From Blasia pusilla (taxonomy: Eukaryota; Marchantiophyta; Marchantiopsida; Blasiales): DNA of 64,000 bases. The stretch is taken from the NCBI GenBank assembly GCA_050084515.1, contig CM114272.1:35898001-35962000 (forward strand), given 5' to 3'. Below, in pieces: positions 12,029-23,400 of the stretch (its first letter is position 1; every line of letters begins with the position of its first letter). The position numbers and the translations under genes were made by a program. The notes under the pieces were generated by a model. The model did no database searches, had not been told where the DNA came from, and was given only the letters and a program-made list of their open reading frames with translations.

Positions 12029-12676
12029 GTGCAGATTGAGAAAAAGGTATGTGAGAGCCTATTGAGGTTCCATTATGAGGAGAAGGACACAACAATAGTG
12101 CAATTGGATCTCCAAGAGAGGAGAATACGTTCTCAATTGTGGTTGAAGGATGATGAGAACAGACCCAATGTGGTATTGAAATACCAGGCACCTGATGTTT
12201 GCACAGACACAGAGTGAAAAACATTTATTTTGAGGCTTCAATCTTTGAGAGTTCCGACCGGTTGTGCAAGTGCCTTCAAAAAGCATGTAAAAAACAAGAA
12301 ACTTGGTAGTATGATGACACACGATTATCATGTGCTTATGCAACAAATTCTGCCTGTATGCTTAAGGGGATTGATGTAGAAGCCGGTTCGTAATGCAATC
12401 ATACAATTGTGCAAGGTGTTTGGTCGTATATGTGTGAAGGTCTTTGATCCAACAAGCTTTCCCAAGCTCAAAGATGCTGTGGCAGAATTGTTGTGCGATT
12501 TGAAGATCCATTTTCCTCCCGCCTTCTTTGATGTCATGACTCATCTCGTTATCCATGTTGTGGAAGAGCTTGGACAGTATGGGCCTGTTTATACGAGGAT
12601 GGATGTTCCCAAAAGAGAGTTTTATGAAAGTCTTGAAAGACCACGTCTTGACAGGATACGGGCCTGAGGTCAACAT
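12029..12676 (+). pseudogene. CACTA DUF4218-type segment
   Basis: The segment continues the transposase: IEKKVCESLL, LDLQERRIRSQLW, then VPTGCASAFKKHVKNKKLG and MMTHDYHVLMQQILPVCLRG, followed by LKIHFPPAFFDVMTHLVIHVVEEL (12490-12570). The last block is the DUF4218 signature (FPPSFFDIM.HL..H) that follows Tnp2 in plant CACTA proteins. Stops near 12215 and 12376 and a frameshift near 12590 interrupt it. Its biochemical role is unknown. Confidence 0.8.
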
Positions 12677-13014
12677 GGCAATGGGTTACATTTCGCACAA
12701 GACCTTGGGATATTTGACAGAGTATATGGCGGGGTTTGAAGATGTGAAGGCCAGGATATGGCAAGCGGAGGAAGAAGAGGGAGTGGTAGGTGGAGTTCTT
12801 CAAGGCAGAGGTTCCCCATTGCAATTGCCGAGGCATATTTGGAATATGTGTTGCAAAACACTAGTGTAATGCAACCATGGTGGAGGTAAGTAAAGGGTTG
12901 AATGACTCCAGCCTATGTGTTGTTACATTTATTTGGCTTCCTTGTTTTTTTTATGTTAGCGGTTACCACATACTGGTTGGCTAATAGTGGCATGACATCT
13001 ACGGGAAATATAAT

Positions 13015-13692
13015 ATGGAGAAAAATGCACATATTGGCGTTGGTGCGGGGGGCTTTCCACCATTCACAAAATGGATTCAATTGGCAATCCGTGAGCATTC
13101 AGCATTACACCCAAATATGGATCGGGTTGTCTACCTTCTGTCTACTCCACCTCGAATGTATGTCTTAGCTTACAAGAGAATGCAAGCCTATGGAAACCAC
13201 TTCCGTATGGTAGATCAAAGTGACGATCATTTTGTCACATATGATTGAGGGTTGATATCTGTATTCGAGCAAATGAGCAATCACCAAGATAGAGGATGGA
13301 TGCAAATGGGATACATAGGAGACCTAACTGACATATGGAAATTGGACTATGGGAACACATCCAATCATGTCATTATCATGAAAGGGAATTGGATGCAACC
13401 ATATTGGCGTGGGTCTAGGGCTACAATGAAGCGTGCTAGTGATGGATTCTTACTAGCAAACTTCACGCAAATGCAACCTGAATGGTCTGAACCTTTTGTA
13501 TTCCCTAGTCAGGTTGAACATGTTTTCTTCCTATACGTGGAGGAATCGCCCGGATGGCGAGTAGTATGCCACAAGCAGGCAAGGAATCGTAGGGTATCAA
13601 GTAATACTTTGGAGTTTAGTTTAGATGGCCACGGGGCTTTTGAAGCTCCCAATAGAACGGTTCAACCTGTCACAGTTGTCGGTAGTCAGTAA
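13015..13692 (+). pseudogene. CACTA DUF4216-type segment
   Basis: One frame contains YVLAYKRMQAYGNHF, one stop at 13246-13248, then WKLDYGNTSNHVIIMKGNWMQP and the end block VFPSQVEHVFFLYVEESPGWRVVCHKQAR. The last is the characteristic ...P(F)..A.QV.QVFY..D....W.VV pattern of DUF4216, the C-terminal part of plant CACTA transposase polyproteins. It lies directly downstream of DUF4218 as expected. DNA between the blocks (12680-13010) reads as decayed coding or intron sequence. Confidence 0.75.
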
Positions 13693-13971
13693 GTACCATT
13701 GATGAGGGTAGAAAGATGGGAAGGCAACATTGAGATTACAGAGGAACTTAATGATGCCATGGTTTCTTAAAGAAATGTTTGTTTGGTGTGTTTTTTCATT
13801 GGGCATGGGTTCATGGGACAGACAGGTTGTTTGTTTTTTAAGGTCTTTGATGGAAAATGTGAATGAAATGTGTGACCCTTTGGAGGCCTCCGCGGCTTAT
13901 GTGAACAGACACCTTAAGGAATTGGTGGAAGAACTCAAACAGAGAGGCGTTGAATTGTAAGCTTTGACATA

Positions 13972-14580
13972 TTGAGCACCCAGGTTTGGGCCTTTATGAA
14001 TGAATCAGAAGTATTGTGCATAATTCATGTTCTTGAAAAACTTGTCCTCATGTGCAGCATGGACGCTTGTTCTAAGCAAGTACGCATCCCACGACCGGGT
14101 AAGCTACTTGAGCAAGGGATGTTGCACCCGGACGTGTACTTGAAAGTCGAATTCCTCTCAAACAACAAGTGGGTGTACAATATAGTGGAGAGGGACATGC
14201 AAGCATGTCTCAACGCGATAGAGATGGACCCTGTGCACGGAATTCCAAGCCAAGTTTGTTATACGGTGGATATTGTCCAACAGGGCAAGGGTGGAATAGT
14301 ACGAATCTATCGATTAGCAATCTCAAATTTCTCTTTCATTATATATCATAGAATGATGGTGGGAAGGTTGTGTGATGTGTATGTACTACACTGACATATA
14401 TGTCATGTGTAGACCCTATGCAGGGCGGATTCTCCAACTTCACCGAGAGACCCTATCATGCGGTGCCAAATAGTCAAGATCGGTTTGGAAGTAGCCAATA
14501 CCTTTATGGACTCAATAATAGCACTCCATAAATGTATGGACAACCTCAATGGTTGGGGCTAGGACCCACTCAAGGAGTGC
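13972..14580 (+). pseudogene. Unrecognised CACTA internal coding segment
   Basis: A 140-residue frame (13972-14394) follows the transposase. It contains CSKQVRIPRPGKLLEQGM and DVYLKVEFLSNNKWVYNIV, and a short tyrosine- and glycine-rich tail after 14410 (YAGRILQ, then SQYLYG). I do not recognise a domain. Its position between transposase and the second ORF suggests it belongs to the transposon, perhaps as the spliced start of ORF2. Confidence 0.35.
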
Positions 14581-14759
14581 AAATGACAAAGGCTATAGGT
14601 AATAGCAAGTTACATATATATAGAGAAGTATCATCCCTATTTGGACAATTTCTTCCTCGTGTTTTCACTAATTAGTAAGTGACCTGACATCGATGCATAG
14701 ATTTTGTTTGTAGGCATAAAGATTTGCAAAGTAGGTAGTAGTCTTGACTGAAGATATTT

Positions 14760-15345
14760 ATGTGTGCTGCAAACTATATGACTCTAGGCTTGCGACGGGA
14801 AAGCGTAGGGACAACATACACACCAAACTCAGTGACTGAGAGTAGTGTGCAAGGCGAGGGGGTGAAGGTCAAAAAAGTGGGTGTGAACAACTTTGGTTGG
14901 ATCACCACAACTTCAGAAGGAAAGAATAGGTGGCATGCAGATTTTAGAGCCAAGGTGTTGCGATGGCTTGACATCTCCATTGTGAATTTCTCAGACCAAC
15001 ACTCAGGGGATTGGATTTTGGTGTTGAGTGATATTTCTGCTAGATGGGAGTATGTTGGAAACAATGGCAATGGAGTGGTTGTTCCATGTTTGGAGGAATA
15101 TGCACAACGAATACTCAAGACGGGGAGATTTAGATTGCGTTAGACATGGAAAAAAGTTGGAGGCAAGAAAGTGGCACCACCACCTCATGTAGATCCCAAC
15201 CAATGGGGGAGATTACTTACGCACTTTATTGAGCGAGAGTGCAAAGATAGAGAGTGAGCATATGTCCAAAGCACGGGTAGCGGTGACCAATCCAAACCCA
15301 GCAGGAAGAAAAGGGAATGCACCAATTGCAGAGCGCCTAGTATGA
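14760..15345 (+). pseudogene. CACTA second ORF, 5' part (Transposase_24-like)
   Basis: The 127-residue frame at 14760-15143 has WHADFRAKVLRWLDI and SGDWILVLSDISARW. After a stop come PPPHVDPNQWGRLLTHF and SKARVAVTNPNPAGRKG. The pattern PP..V....W..L...(F/W) followed by Ser/Asn-rich and AG.K residues resembles Transposase_24 (Ptta/En/Spm) proteins encoded beside Tnp2. The homology stops at about 15345, shortly before gypsy sequence begins. Its continuation is at 21558-22701. Confidence 0.5.
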
Positions 15346-15597
15346 ATAATATTGAAGGACCCATCTTTAATTTCTATTACCACCATGCATATAGTTTGGC
15401 AATTGGTGTTTGGTAGACTGAACTTGGTCGGTGTAACATGTGCACGCTGTGCAACAAACAGTGCACAATTTGGAGTTGCGAGCAAAAAGTTATGGTCAAT
15501 CTTGTAAAGCTGCCATTGCTAGGCGATTTTTAGGGTTAAATTGTGCAAACCCTAAATCAGCCGCCAATGGCGGCCGTCGCCATCATAGTCACTGTCA

Positions 15598-15722
15598 ATG
15601 GTCGACGGTCAACCGTCACCATCAACGGTCAACCATCATCGTCAACCGTCACCGTCATCTGTTGGCCGTCACTATCAACGGTCAGTCGTCACTACCAACG
15701 GTCCACCGTCCATTGTCCACCC
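15598..15722. repeat. Degenerate GTCA-rich minisatellite in the gypsy leader
   Basis: Variants of CAACGGTCA and CCGTCACC alternate about ten times in 125 bases. The stretch lies just upstream of an unusually GC-rich, CpG-rich segment (15900-16190). An arginine-rich open frame across that segment is not recognisable as a protein. Both probably belong to the untranslated leader or LTR of gypsy copy 1. Confidence 0.6.
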
Positions 15723-16610
15723 TTTAGGTGTCATTGCCGCCATTACGGAGTGGAGGGTCTTCCACGACGTTCGTTGATTCCTTGACTTGCGTCGCCACCA
15801 CGTACTTTTTTTTGGCCGCCACCGTCATCGCAATTTCTTCATCAACCATTGATGGCACATGACCTCCGGTTATGGTGTTTGAGTTTTGATTTCATGTTGT
15901 TATGTTGTGATTGGTAGCCGCTCGACGACGATCGAGTATCGTGCCGTGACGCCCGTAGCCGCAACGCGCCGCCGATTGCCGCGCCGTGCCTCTCGTGGCC
16001 GCACCGCACGGTCTCGATCGCGGAGCGGCACCGTCATTGTGGAGCAGAGTGTGGGATTATTATTGATTGAGGATGGTATGCCGCCGAGTGCCGCATCCCA
16101 CCATCGAGGGCCGTGTTCGAGCCGCCTGCGTCGCCTACAACGCCGCCTTTGTTCCGTTGGGACCGCATTGTCTATCGAGGAGTTTTGAGCAAAGATCGAT
16201 GACGGGAGGAGAATGACTTGCTGATTGGAGGAGTTGTCTCCACAATCGAGTTGGGGTCAAGATTTGCAGTTGCTGAGGAGCGACATCGACATGTGCTGAA
16301 GTTACCCATTCTGGTCCTTTACCCTGCACGTGTGAGGGATTCTGGGATTTATTTGGGGATATTGGGTGTGTGGATGCTGAGAGCATCATTTATGTATGTG
16401 GTCTAGGGGACATAGACATGTGTGGGATGTCCGGAGTTGAGGGTAGGTTGTCGATGAGATGATAGCCTGGTCGATTTGCCGCGTGTTGCCGCACGTTACA
16501 CGTCTCGGGGAGACAGAGTGTAGATCGAGTGCCGCATGTTTGGGATGAGTGATTGAGGGATTTTCTCACGAGGTTCAGAGTGATCAGGTGAGAGGGGCAC
16601 GAGGGTCATC

Positions 16611-17784
16611 ACGGAGTCCGTTCGGGACTTTGAGAGGCGAGGTGGTGAACCCAAGAGTAGCTCTAGAGGTTTTACGCGGAGTGGCGCGAGGTTCCGAGGG
16701 TCTCCACGTGAGGGACCACCTCGACCTCCTTCTGTGTCATCGTCAGACGAGGCGGAGGGTGTAGAGGAGTTTAGGAGTTGGTGCGACTCCCAGCGGGCCA
16801 GGAACTCTAGAGAGTTCAACCCATTTACAGCATGGAACGGTATGTTCCAGTATTTCGAGGGGGCGCCCATGAACGATTACAATGAGTTCTCTCAGAGATA
16901 TGCATGTGAGATCGAGGCGTGGAGGCTCTACTATGACCCACATTATGTGTCATGGACGGAGCCGTTCCCAGATGAGGAGGAGGAGTCAGGAGAGGCTACT
17001 GCCTCTTCCACTAGTAACGTTTTAGGAGGAGTCACTCGCACGGGAGCAGTTCCACCGTTTAGTCGGGTTCGTCCCAGGTTCAACCCTATGGTTGAGTTCT
17101 TTGCTGAGTTGAGGGCGAGCTACCAGGGGGTACGGACGGAGAAGTTGCGGAGCATCCACGACTTCCAGAGGCGCCCGGGTGAGAGTTTGCGTGAGGCTTA
17201 CACTTGCTTGCGCCGGTTGATCAACGTCACTCAGGGGGTGACAGATGCTCAGGCTATCCAGTCATGGTACGCGATGCTGGACCGGACCCTGCGGACAAGG
17301 GTGCAAGAGGGGATGCTTCTTATGAACACCTCCCCTACGTTGAGAGATGTTTCTAGGACCGCCGAGAACATTGAGCGCAACATGGCGGAGGAGAGCGTTG
17401 CCACCGTGGGTTCTGGGCGAGAGCAGTCACGATTGTCTGCACCACCTGTGCAGCAACGTGGACTCCGAGATAGGTCGACTGTGGCACCACGAGCTCAGGG
17501 AGGATACCGGGAGGCCGTGCCATAGAGACCTGCGCCTTTATCTGCGGCTCAGCAGCAGCTGCCTACTATTACTTGTTGGTCATGTGGTGGAGCCCATCAT
17601 CAGCACGATTGCACTGGTCAGGATCATGGACGTGTGCCTCAGCATGGAGGAGGAGATGGTGCTGTACCAGGAGGTTATCACTGTGACTATTGTCAAAGGT
17701 ATGGTCATACACGCGCCAGGTGTTTCAGTTTACATCTTGAGTTACGTCCGGACCGAGGGCCAGAGAGGGCACCAGATTGAGTAG
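16611..17784 (+). pseudogene. gypsy gag (capsid plus two zinc knuckles), copy 1
   Basis: The frame reads from about 16611 to 17523: an Arg/Ser-rich N-terminus, an acidic patch (SSSDEAEG), then the Retrotrans_gag fold region (FFAELRASYQGV, DFQRRPGESLREAY, MLDRTLRTRVQEG). An in-frame TAG at 17523-17525 is followed in the same frame by two knuckles, CWSCGGAHHQHDC and CDYCQRYGHTRARC. Comparison with copy 3, which has ATG at the matching place, suggests the start codon here has become ACG (16611-16613). Gag would form the particle and bind RNA. One lost start and one stop are the main lesions. Confidence 0.8.
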
Positions 17785-18597
17785 CCGGTCCGGGTGGGCC
17801 TAGAGATCGTGCACCAGGTGGTCCCGTTGGGGGACGAGGAGCTGGAGTTGCCCGACAGGGTGGTGGAGCTGCCCGTGGAGGAGGTAGAGTACCACCACCT
17901 AGACGCGCCGAGGGAGATGCTGGACGTGAGGCTGGGATGGCTACTCAGATACAGCAGCTACAGGAGCAGATTGCTGTTATGGCATTAAGGTTACCCGATG
18001 CCGGATCCGTGGCATCAACATCATATGGAGCAGCCAGAGATCTGGAGGATCCTGGATGGATGTGTGGGGTTGCTCAGATGGAGGCCGCCGCAGTTGTGAC
18101 GCATGGAGCAACCGCAGAGTTGGATCCACAAAGGGAAGCGGAAGAAGACGACTAGGCTTCCTCGTCACACGTTGTCGGCGATGAGGACCCCATCGATGGG
18201 TCCTCATCAAAGTTCCTGGAGAGTTGGTAATGTTGTTGGTGTGCAGGCACGGAGGGCGATGGGAGAAGCGAGTGCGACGACTCCTATTGTTGATGCTCAG
18301 GAGGGGCATGTGTCGAGCACGTTGTTGGGGGCGGCCACCGTTGTGTACCGCACTCCTTTATTTTCTACTTCCGATGTTGTGACGTTGGGGGGTATGCCCG
18401 CCGAGGCTTTTCGGCTGGCCACTTCACTATGTGAGCGCGGAGTTGGAGTTCCTGCATCACGTTCAGAGGTGATTGCAGAGGAGGTGATGGACCTGCCCTT
18501 GGAGCGGATGCTCGGGCAGGTCCACGTCAGATTCATGGTAGGCTGCGGCTGCTAGGATGGCGGAGATGCCCGCTAGACCCGCGATAGAGTGTGCCAT

Positions 18598-18912
18598 GGC
18601 TTCTCCTAGTGTTCTATTGCTGGATAACCGAGGGGAGGTCTTCTAGTTGGTGAGTCCTGGAGGTAGAGCTTTTAGTCCGCAGCGCGTCTTGTTGGATTCA
18701 GGAGCGCAACCCTTGATGTTGGGGAAAGCGTCATTCAGAGGATTGGGCTTGACGAGAGCCGATGTGGAGTGTTGTCCATTTTGGATATAGACATCCTTGG
18801 TGGAGCGAGTACCACACAAAGATATCACCCGGCAGAGGTCGTGGTGAGGATTCGCCGGACATCCTACGAGATGAGTCCGTGGTGCGCGCCAAGGCGATAG
18901 TGATCGATCTTT
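18598..18912 (+). pseudogene. gypsy aspartic protease, copy 1
   Basis: A block reading VLLDNRGEVF (about 18613), then RVLLDSGAQPLMLGK, carries the retropepsin active-site motif D-S-G-A (18695-18706) with the usual hydrophobic residues before it. It would cut the Gag-Pol polyprotein. The catalytic triplet is intact only in this copy: copy 2 has DSRA and copy 3 has DLRA. Stops at about 18645 and 18787 and frameshifts separate it from gag and from the downstream methyltransferase frame. The gag-protease linker (17790-18560) is low-complexity and frame-broken. Confidence 0.7.
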
Positions 18913-18927
18913 GAGTCCTACGACGTC

Positions 18928-20535
18928 TTGGTTGGTGGAGAAGTGTTTTACCCGATGGGGTTTTCCCGGATTACTTGGGAGAGTCGGCCCCCTGAGACCA
19001 GGATGGCGATCGGTGATGGGCGTTTTAGCTCATTACCCGCTTCGATTCACAGTGCGATGATCGAGCAACGGCCAGGAGAGATGGCGACCTTAGCAACATT
19101 TAGCAGTGCCATCACTTGGCCTAGTGATTTGATTGAGGGACATGTCCATGCAGAGGATACTCCCATTCCTGACATTTCTATGGAGAAGAGTGTTATGGGA
19201 GCTGCATCATTCCGTGGAGGAGAGGTGCCGCTGTGGGGCTCGACTGAAGAGCTTCAACGATTGGCAGATGAGCATGTGCAGATCGCGTGGAGCAAGGCAT
19301 TTGCACCAGAGCGTGACGGGTCTGAGGAACACGAGGTAGCAGGGATTGCTACGATGACACCCTTGGATACCACACCCATTGTGTGGTGTACACCGGAGGA
19401 GGGTATTCGAGTGTTAGATCTCTTTGGAGGGATTAGCATCGGGTTAGCTGCTGTTTTGCAAGCAGGAGTGCGAGTACAGCAGTACCTGTATGTGGAGAGT
19501 GATGATGTTGCGAGGCGCGTCTCACTACGATATGTGGCGCAATTACGCCTATGTTTTCCCGACTTATTGTCTACGTCCGCAGTACAGGGGTACCAGAGTT
19601 CCCTACCGAGGGATTTGTTGTTGGGGGCGCAGGACTTAGAGCGGGTAGGGACCATTGATTTGGTAATTTCCGGTTGGCCATATGAGGGCCAATCGAGTGT
19701 TGGACGAGGCAGCGGGTTGGCTGACACTCGGTCCAGGTTGTTTTGGGAGATGTTGAGGGTATTACGGCAGTTGTAGGAGCACCAGTCTCGTTCTCCAACC
19801 TACATTCTGGAGAATGTGCCGATCTTAGAAGACTCCATGTCACGGGTCGTGATGAGTGCTCATCAGGTGCATGCCTGGATCGGGCCAGGAGTGTTCTTGG
19901 ATGCGGCGAGTGTAGGTTCTAGAGCCCATCGCCCGTGTCTATGGTGGACCAACTTGGTGCCCCATGCGGTGTTATGGAGGGCGTATGCAAGAGTGGAGCG
20001 CCCCTCCCCTTTGTTAGTGGATTCCATTATGGATCCAGGTCGTCGATCACAGGCAGTGAGGCACGATGATCAACCACCGCTGACTGTGGTCAACAGGGTA
20101 GGCAGGCCGCGAGCAGCCTTGCCCACGTTTGTGAGTTTTCCCGCTTCCTATGCATGCAAGGAGGCCGGTCTTGGCTTGGTTTGGGATGACCAGGTTCAGC
20201 GGTTGGTGGAGCCCAACGCCGACGAGAGAGAGCGAGCGATGGGATTTCCCACAGGAGTGACGGCAGTACCATCAGTGTTAGAGGCATCACGACGCCATGT
20301 CTTGGGTCGAAAGCGATGGACTGAATCGCTTGACATGGATCCTCGGCTGGGAGTGGCGAGCGAAGATCGTATGAGATCGCGACAGATCACAACGGTTGCG
20401 TTGGTGAGCCCCATGCCTACCGAGACGGTGGAGGCAGTGGCTAGGGGCGAGACCCGAGGAGATCTACGCATCAGGGGAGATCGAGAGAGACACCCTTGGA
20501 CTTCTTGGTATGTTTTGAAGGTACGCAAGAGATGA
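18928..20535 (+). pseudogene. Retrotransposon-encoded DNA (cytosine-5) methyltransferase domain, copy 1
   Basis: One frame runs from 18928 to 20535 with a single in-frame TAG (19774-19776), about 535 codons. It starts with a retropepsin-to-DNMT linker (YDVLVGGEVFYPMGF), also present in the other copies. The methyltransferase motifs follow: motif I LDLFGGISIGLAA (from 19414), cofactor acidic residue in YLYVESDD, motif IV VISGWPYEGQSS, motif VI YILENVP (ENV at 19810-19818), motif VIII-like GSRAHRP..WWTNL, and ERERAMGFPTGVT before the C-terminal repeat-type end. The domain would transfer a methyl group to cytosine C5. The catalytic Cys of PCQG is Tyr here (TAT at 19681-19683), so this copy should be inactive. 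The motif VIII region resembles DNMT3/DRM enzymes more than DNMT1, but subtype is inference. Confidence 0.85.
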
Positions 20536-20663
20536 TAGCCACAGCATCGAGCGTGGTTTCGGGCACTGTACGTGGAGGAGATCAGAGTTTGCAGTTGGCT
20601 GCAGGAGAGCGGCCGAGTGTTGTTGTTCGAGACGGGGTTGCACCATAGTAACCACCGATACCC

Positions 20664-21560
20664 GTGCCGGAGAGTCCTACCGTAGTCACGATGGAGACTT
20701 GGGAGCTAGATATGGGCCCTAAGTTGACAGGAGGAGAGCGGCGCCGAATACATCAGTTTCTCATGAGTTATAGGAGCTGCTTTGCGTTTAGCATGGAGGA
20801 TTTGGGTACGCTAAAGGGACTGGGGATCCGCATTGAGTTGTCGAGTGATATGCCGATCTTCCGACGACCCTACAGGTACAGTGATATGGAGAGGGCTCTG
20901 ATTCAGAGTAGGAGCCAGGACTTGGTCGGAGCAGGACTAGTGGAGATGTCGCATGGGGAGTATGCATATGCCACTGTCATGCCCGCCAAGAAGGATGTGT
21001 ATGGCAACTGGACGGATAGGCGGATGTGTGGGGATTACCGACCTATCAATCGGCAGACAAAGTCCGATAGGTATGCCATGCCCACCCTTGAGGAGATCTT
21101 TGATGCGATTGGTCACGCAAAGGTCTTGATTCATTGATTTATGAGCCGGATACCATCATCACGCCTATCGATTGGAGGACAGTGAAGACGGCATTTTGGG
21201 GCATCGATCCTCACGGGAAGGATTGTTTGTACCAGTGGTGGTTCTTACCATTTGAGGTTAAAGAACGCCCCGGCTGAGTTTCAGAGGGTCATGGATAGGA
21301 TCTTGGCTGGTCTGGATTTTGCTAGGTGTTATATTGATGACATCTTAGTCTTTAGCACCACGGTTGAGGAGCATGAGTAACATCTAGAGGAGGTGTTTCG
21401 ACGATTGCAATTACATGGGCTGAAGCTACATCCAGGCAAGTGCAAGTTCTTCTACGACCAAATTGAGTACTTGGGTCATACGATATACCCAGGGGGCCTT
21501 GGTGTTCAGCAGACGAAGGTAGAGGCTATCTCACGCATTCCACGCCCTACAGATCTGAGC
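20664..21560 (+). pseudogene. gypsy reverse transcriptase, copy 1
   Basis: The frame starts with a linker (GPKLTGGERRRIHQFL), then Ty3-type RT: ELSSDMPIFRRPYRYSDMERA, VMPAKKDVYGNWTDRRMCGDYRPINRQT, MPTLEEIFDAIGHAKV. A stop at 21135-21137 and short frame changes follow, then [15 protein letters not shown], the catalytic box YIDDIL (from 21330), and LKLHPGKCKFF with EYLGHTIYPGG. The Asp pair is intact. The sequence ends at PRPTD (about 21555), where RNase H should begin, and CACTA-type coding resumes. Confidence 0.85.
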
Positions 21561-22701
21561 TTACAGAGATCACTTCTCGATTAAAGTCTATGAAGGAGTT
21601 GTTGCCCGAGTCTATGACTCACATAATTGATCGCATGGATGCATTCTCCAACAGCTTGGACGTGCTAGAGGCAAGAATAAAGATTGCTTTTGCTAATCAA
21701 CAAGAGAACTTCACAAAGTTGATGGAATTGATTTCCATGAGTTTGATAAGGGACCATGAGGACATAAGGGATTCCAAGGAGAGATCGGAAAATCCAAGAG
21801 TTTGTATCCTCTCCTCGTGGAGTCAGTGATCGAGACCTTGCTCCTAGTGGAGCATTTGCCTCTATGCCGTTGAGTGTATCCACTCCTCACCCAATCACCG
21901 GACTACCTTCAAGGGAGAGTGTACCCTCTCTCGAGCTCGTCATTATTGTGCCTTCGCCTCCAGTTCTTCCATAGGTTGCCAAGGGCGTTCATACAGTAAG
22001 AGGACTAGATAGAGTTGTTGGTATTGCACCAACTGGTCCAAAGAAAAAGGGAGGCACAAGAGAGGTTGATGGTACTGTGTTTGCGGGTGACCCTTTGAGT
22101 TCACGTATGTGAGTTTAGAGTGATGTTGTGCATTTTACATTGAAATTGTTGAAAATCATGATCTATTTTAAATTAAAGTTTATTGTTGATTGTGATTGTA
22201 GAGATCACACATGAGGCCTCGACCATTGTAGGCAAACGCCAAGTGAGGACATCGCGGAGATGCAATTTGGAGGCGACGGTATTTTTAGAGGAGAATGAGG
22301 ACAATGTAGGGATGTTGGGGAGTGGTGGACCCATGGAGTTGGATCATTTGGATCTTCCGCAAAATCCAATTGTGGTGAGAAGAGCGACACTCAATAAGAG
22401 GACCCGAGAGGCTACTAAGCCGATGTTGAAATATGTTGTGTCTCCGTTGCAGCAGTTGATATCACGTGAGAACCCCTTTATGGTTGTAGGTTATGGCAGC
22501 GTGCATGATGGTTGTTCTACTTTCTATGGATGTGACATTCCAGATGGAAATTTTGTTCTTCATTTGAGAGAGATCTGCAAGAAGAAATATGTATTTCCAT
22601 TTCCAAATATGGTTAACGATCTGCCGCAGATTTATGTAGGAGATGCCATTGATAATGTAATGCTATTGTCATCTCATCTTGTTATGCCTTCTAAGAAATA
22701 G
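21558..22701 (+). pseudogene. CACTA second ORF, 3' part (coiled coil and DUF8039-like domain)
   Basis: Immediately after the gypsy break a frame reads ELTEITSRLKSMKELLPE and an amphipathic helix region to about 21800, a likely coiled coil. After an intron-like gap, 22183-22701 encodes RENPFMVVGYGSVHDG, STFYGCDIPDG and VFPFPNMVNDLPQIYVGDAI. The pattern G.G.V....FHG..(I/L)P.G ... (F/P)P ... VGDA resembles DUF8039, which occurs at the end of plant En/Spm second ORFs. It probably completes the ORF interrupted at 15345. Exact function is unknown. Confidence 0.5.
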
Positions 22702-22739
22702 GGCACCTTTGCTTTGGATGTAGAATTTTTTAGCAAACC

Positions 22740-23400
22740 TTCCCTTTGACATCCCTCTTGAGTGGTGATCTCCATATACTTGTAACTTTTGTGCTCATAA
22801 GTAGAGGAACTTGATGTTTGTGTTTCAATTTTGAGTGTGACAATTGAGATGTACTTGGATTTTCATGTCTCAATTTTGAGAATATTAGAGGGGGAGTTTG
22901 CACTGAGTAGTAGATTTTGTATTATTCCATTGATGACCATCTTTCACTATAATTCACTAGGCATTCTTCTAACGTAAGAAAATCTTCCATTTTAGGATGT
23001 ATGGATATACTTTGTAGGTTGGACTTATGGCCACAATTGGATGTAAGAAACATTTTTTAGCTTTCAATACATAAGGATTTTTTACTGTGAAAAACTTATA
23101 TGATCAGATGCTACAACATTGATGGGTTGGTACATGAGTAATGTGCTTGTATGTTTTCAAACGATGCTGGTAGCATTAGGATTGTAGAACATATACATAA
23201 TGGCATCTCCATTCCATGGATGTAAGAGAAGTAGTGATAGGTGTAGGGAGGATAGGTAGGAAGGAGTAATTCATATTCATGGATACAAAATGGACTAAAA
23301 TGCCAATTTCATGTACATATTTCTGTCAACAATAAAGCAATATGTCATACATTATGATTGGTATAGTTGATATTTGGATATTGTTAGTGAATAAGATTGT
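22740..23400. other. Non-coding 3' region of the CACTA element
   Basis: AT-rich DNA with no open frame of note and no recognisable repeat. It lies between the last coding block and the subterminal repeats, so it is probably transposon 3' untranslated sequence. Confidence 0.4.

Larger units (their letters stand above)
15500..21560 (+). mobile_element. Ty3/gypsy retrotransposon with internal DNA methyltransferase domain, copy 1
   Basis: Order on the plus strand: leader, gag with two CCHC knuckles, aspartic protease (DSGA), cytosine-5 DNA methyltransferase domain, reverse transcriptase (YIDD). The element breaks off at 21560 just after RT, so RNase H, integrase and 3' LTR are missing. Homology to copy 3 begins near 16320, and the left limit at 15500 is approximate because no LTR could be defined. 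It sits inside the second ORF of the CACTA element. It is the least decayed of three copies in the window. Confidence 0.85.
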
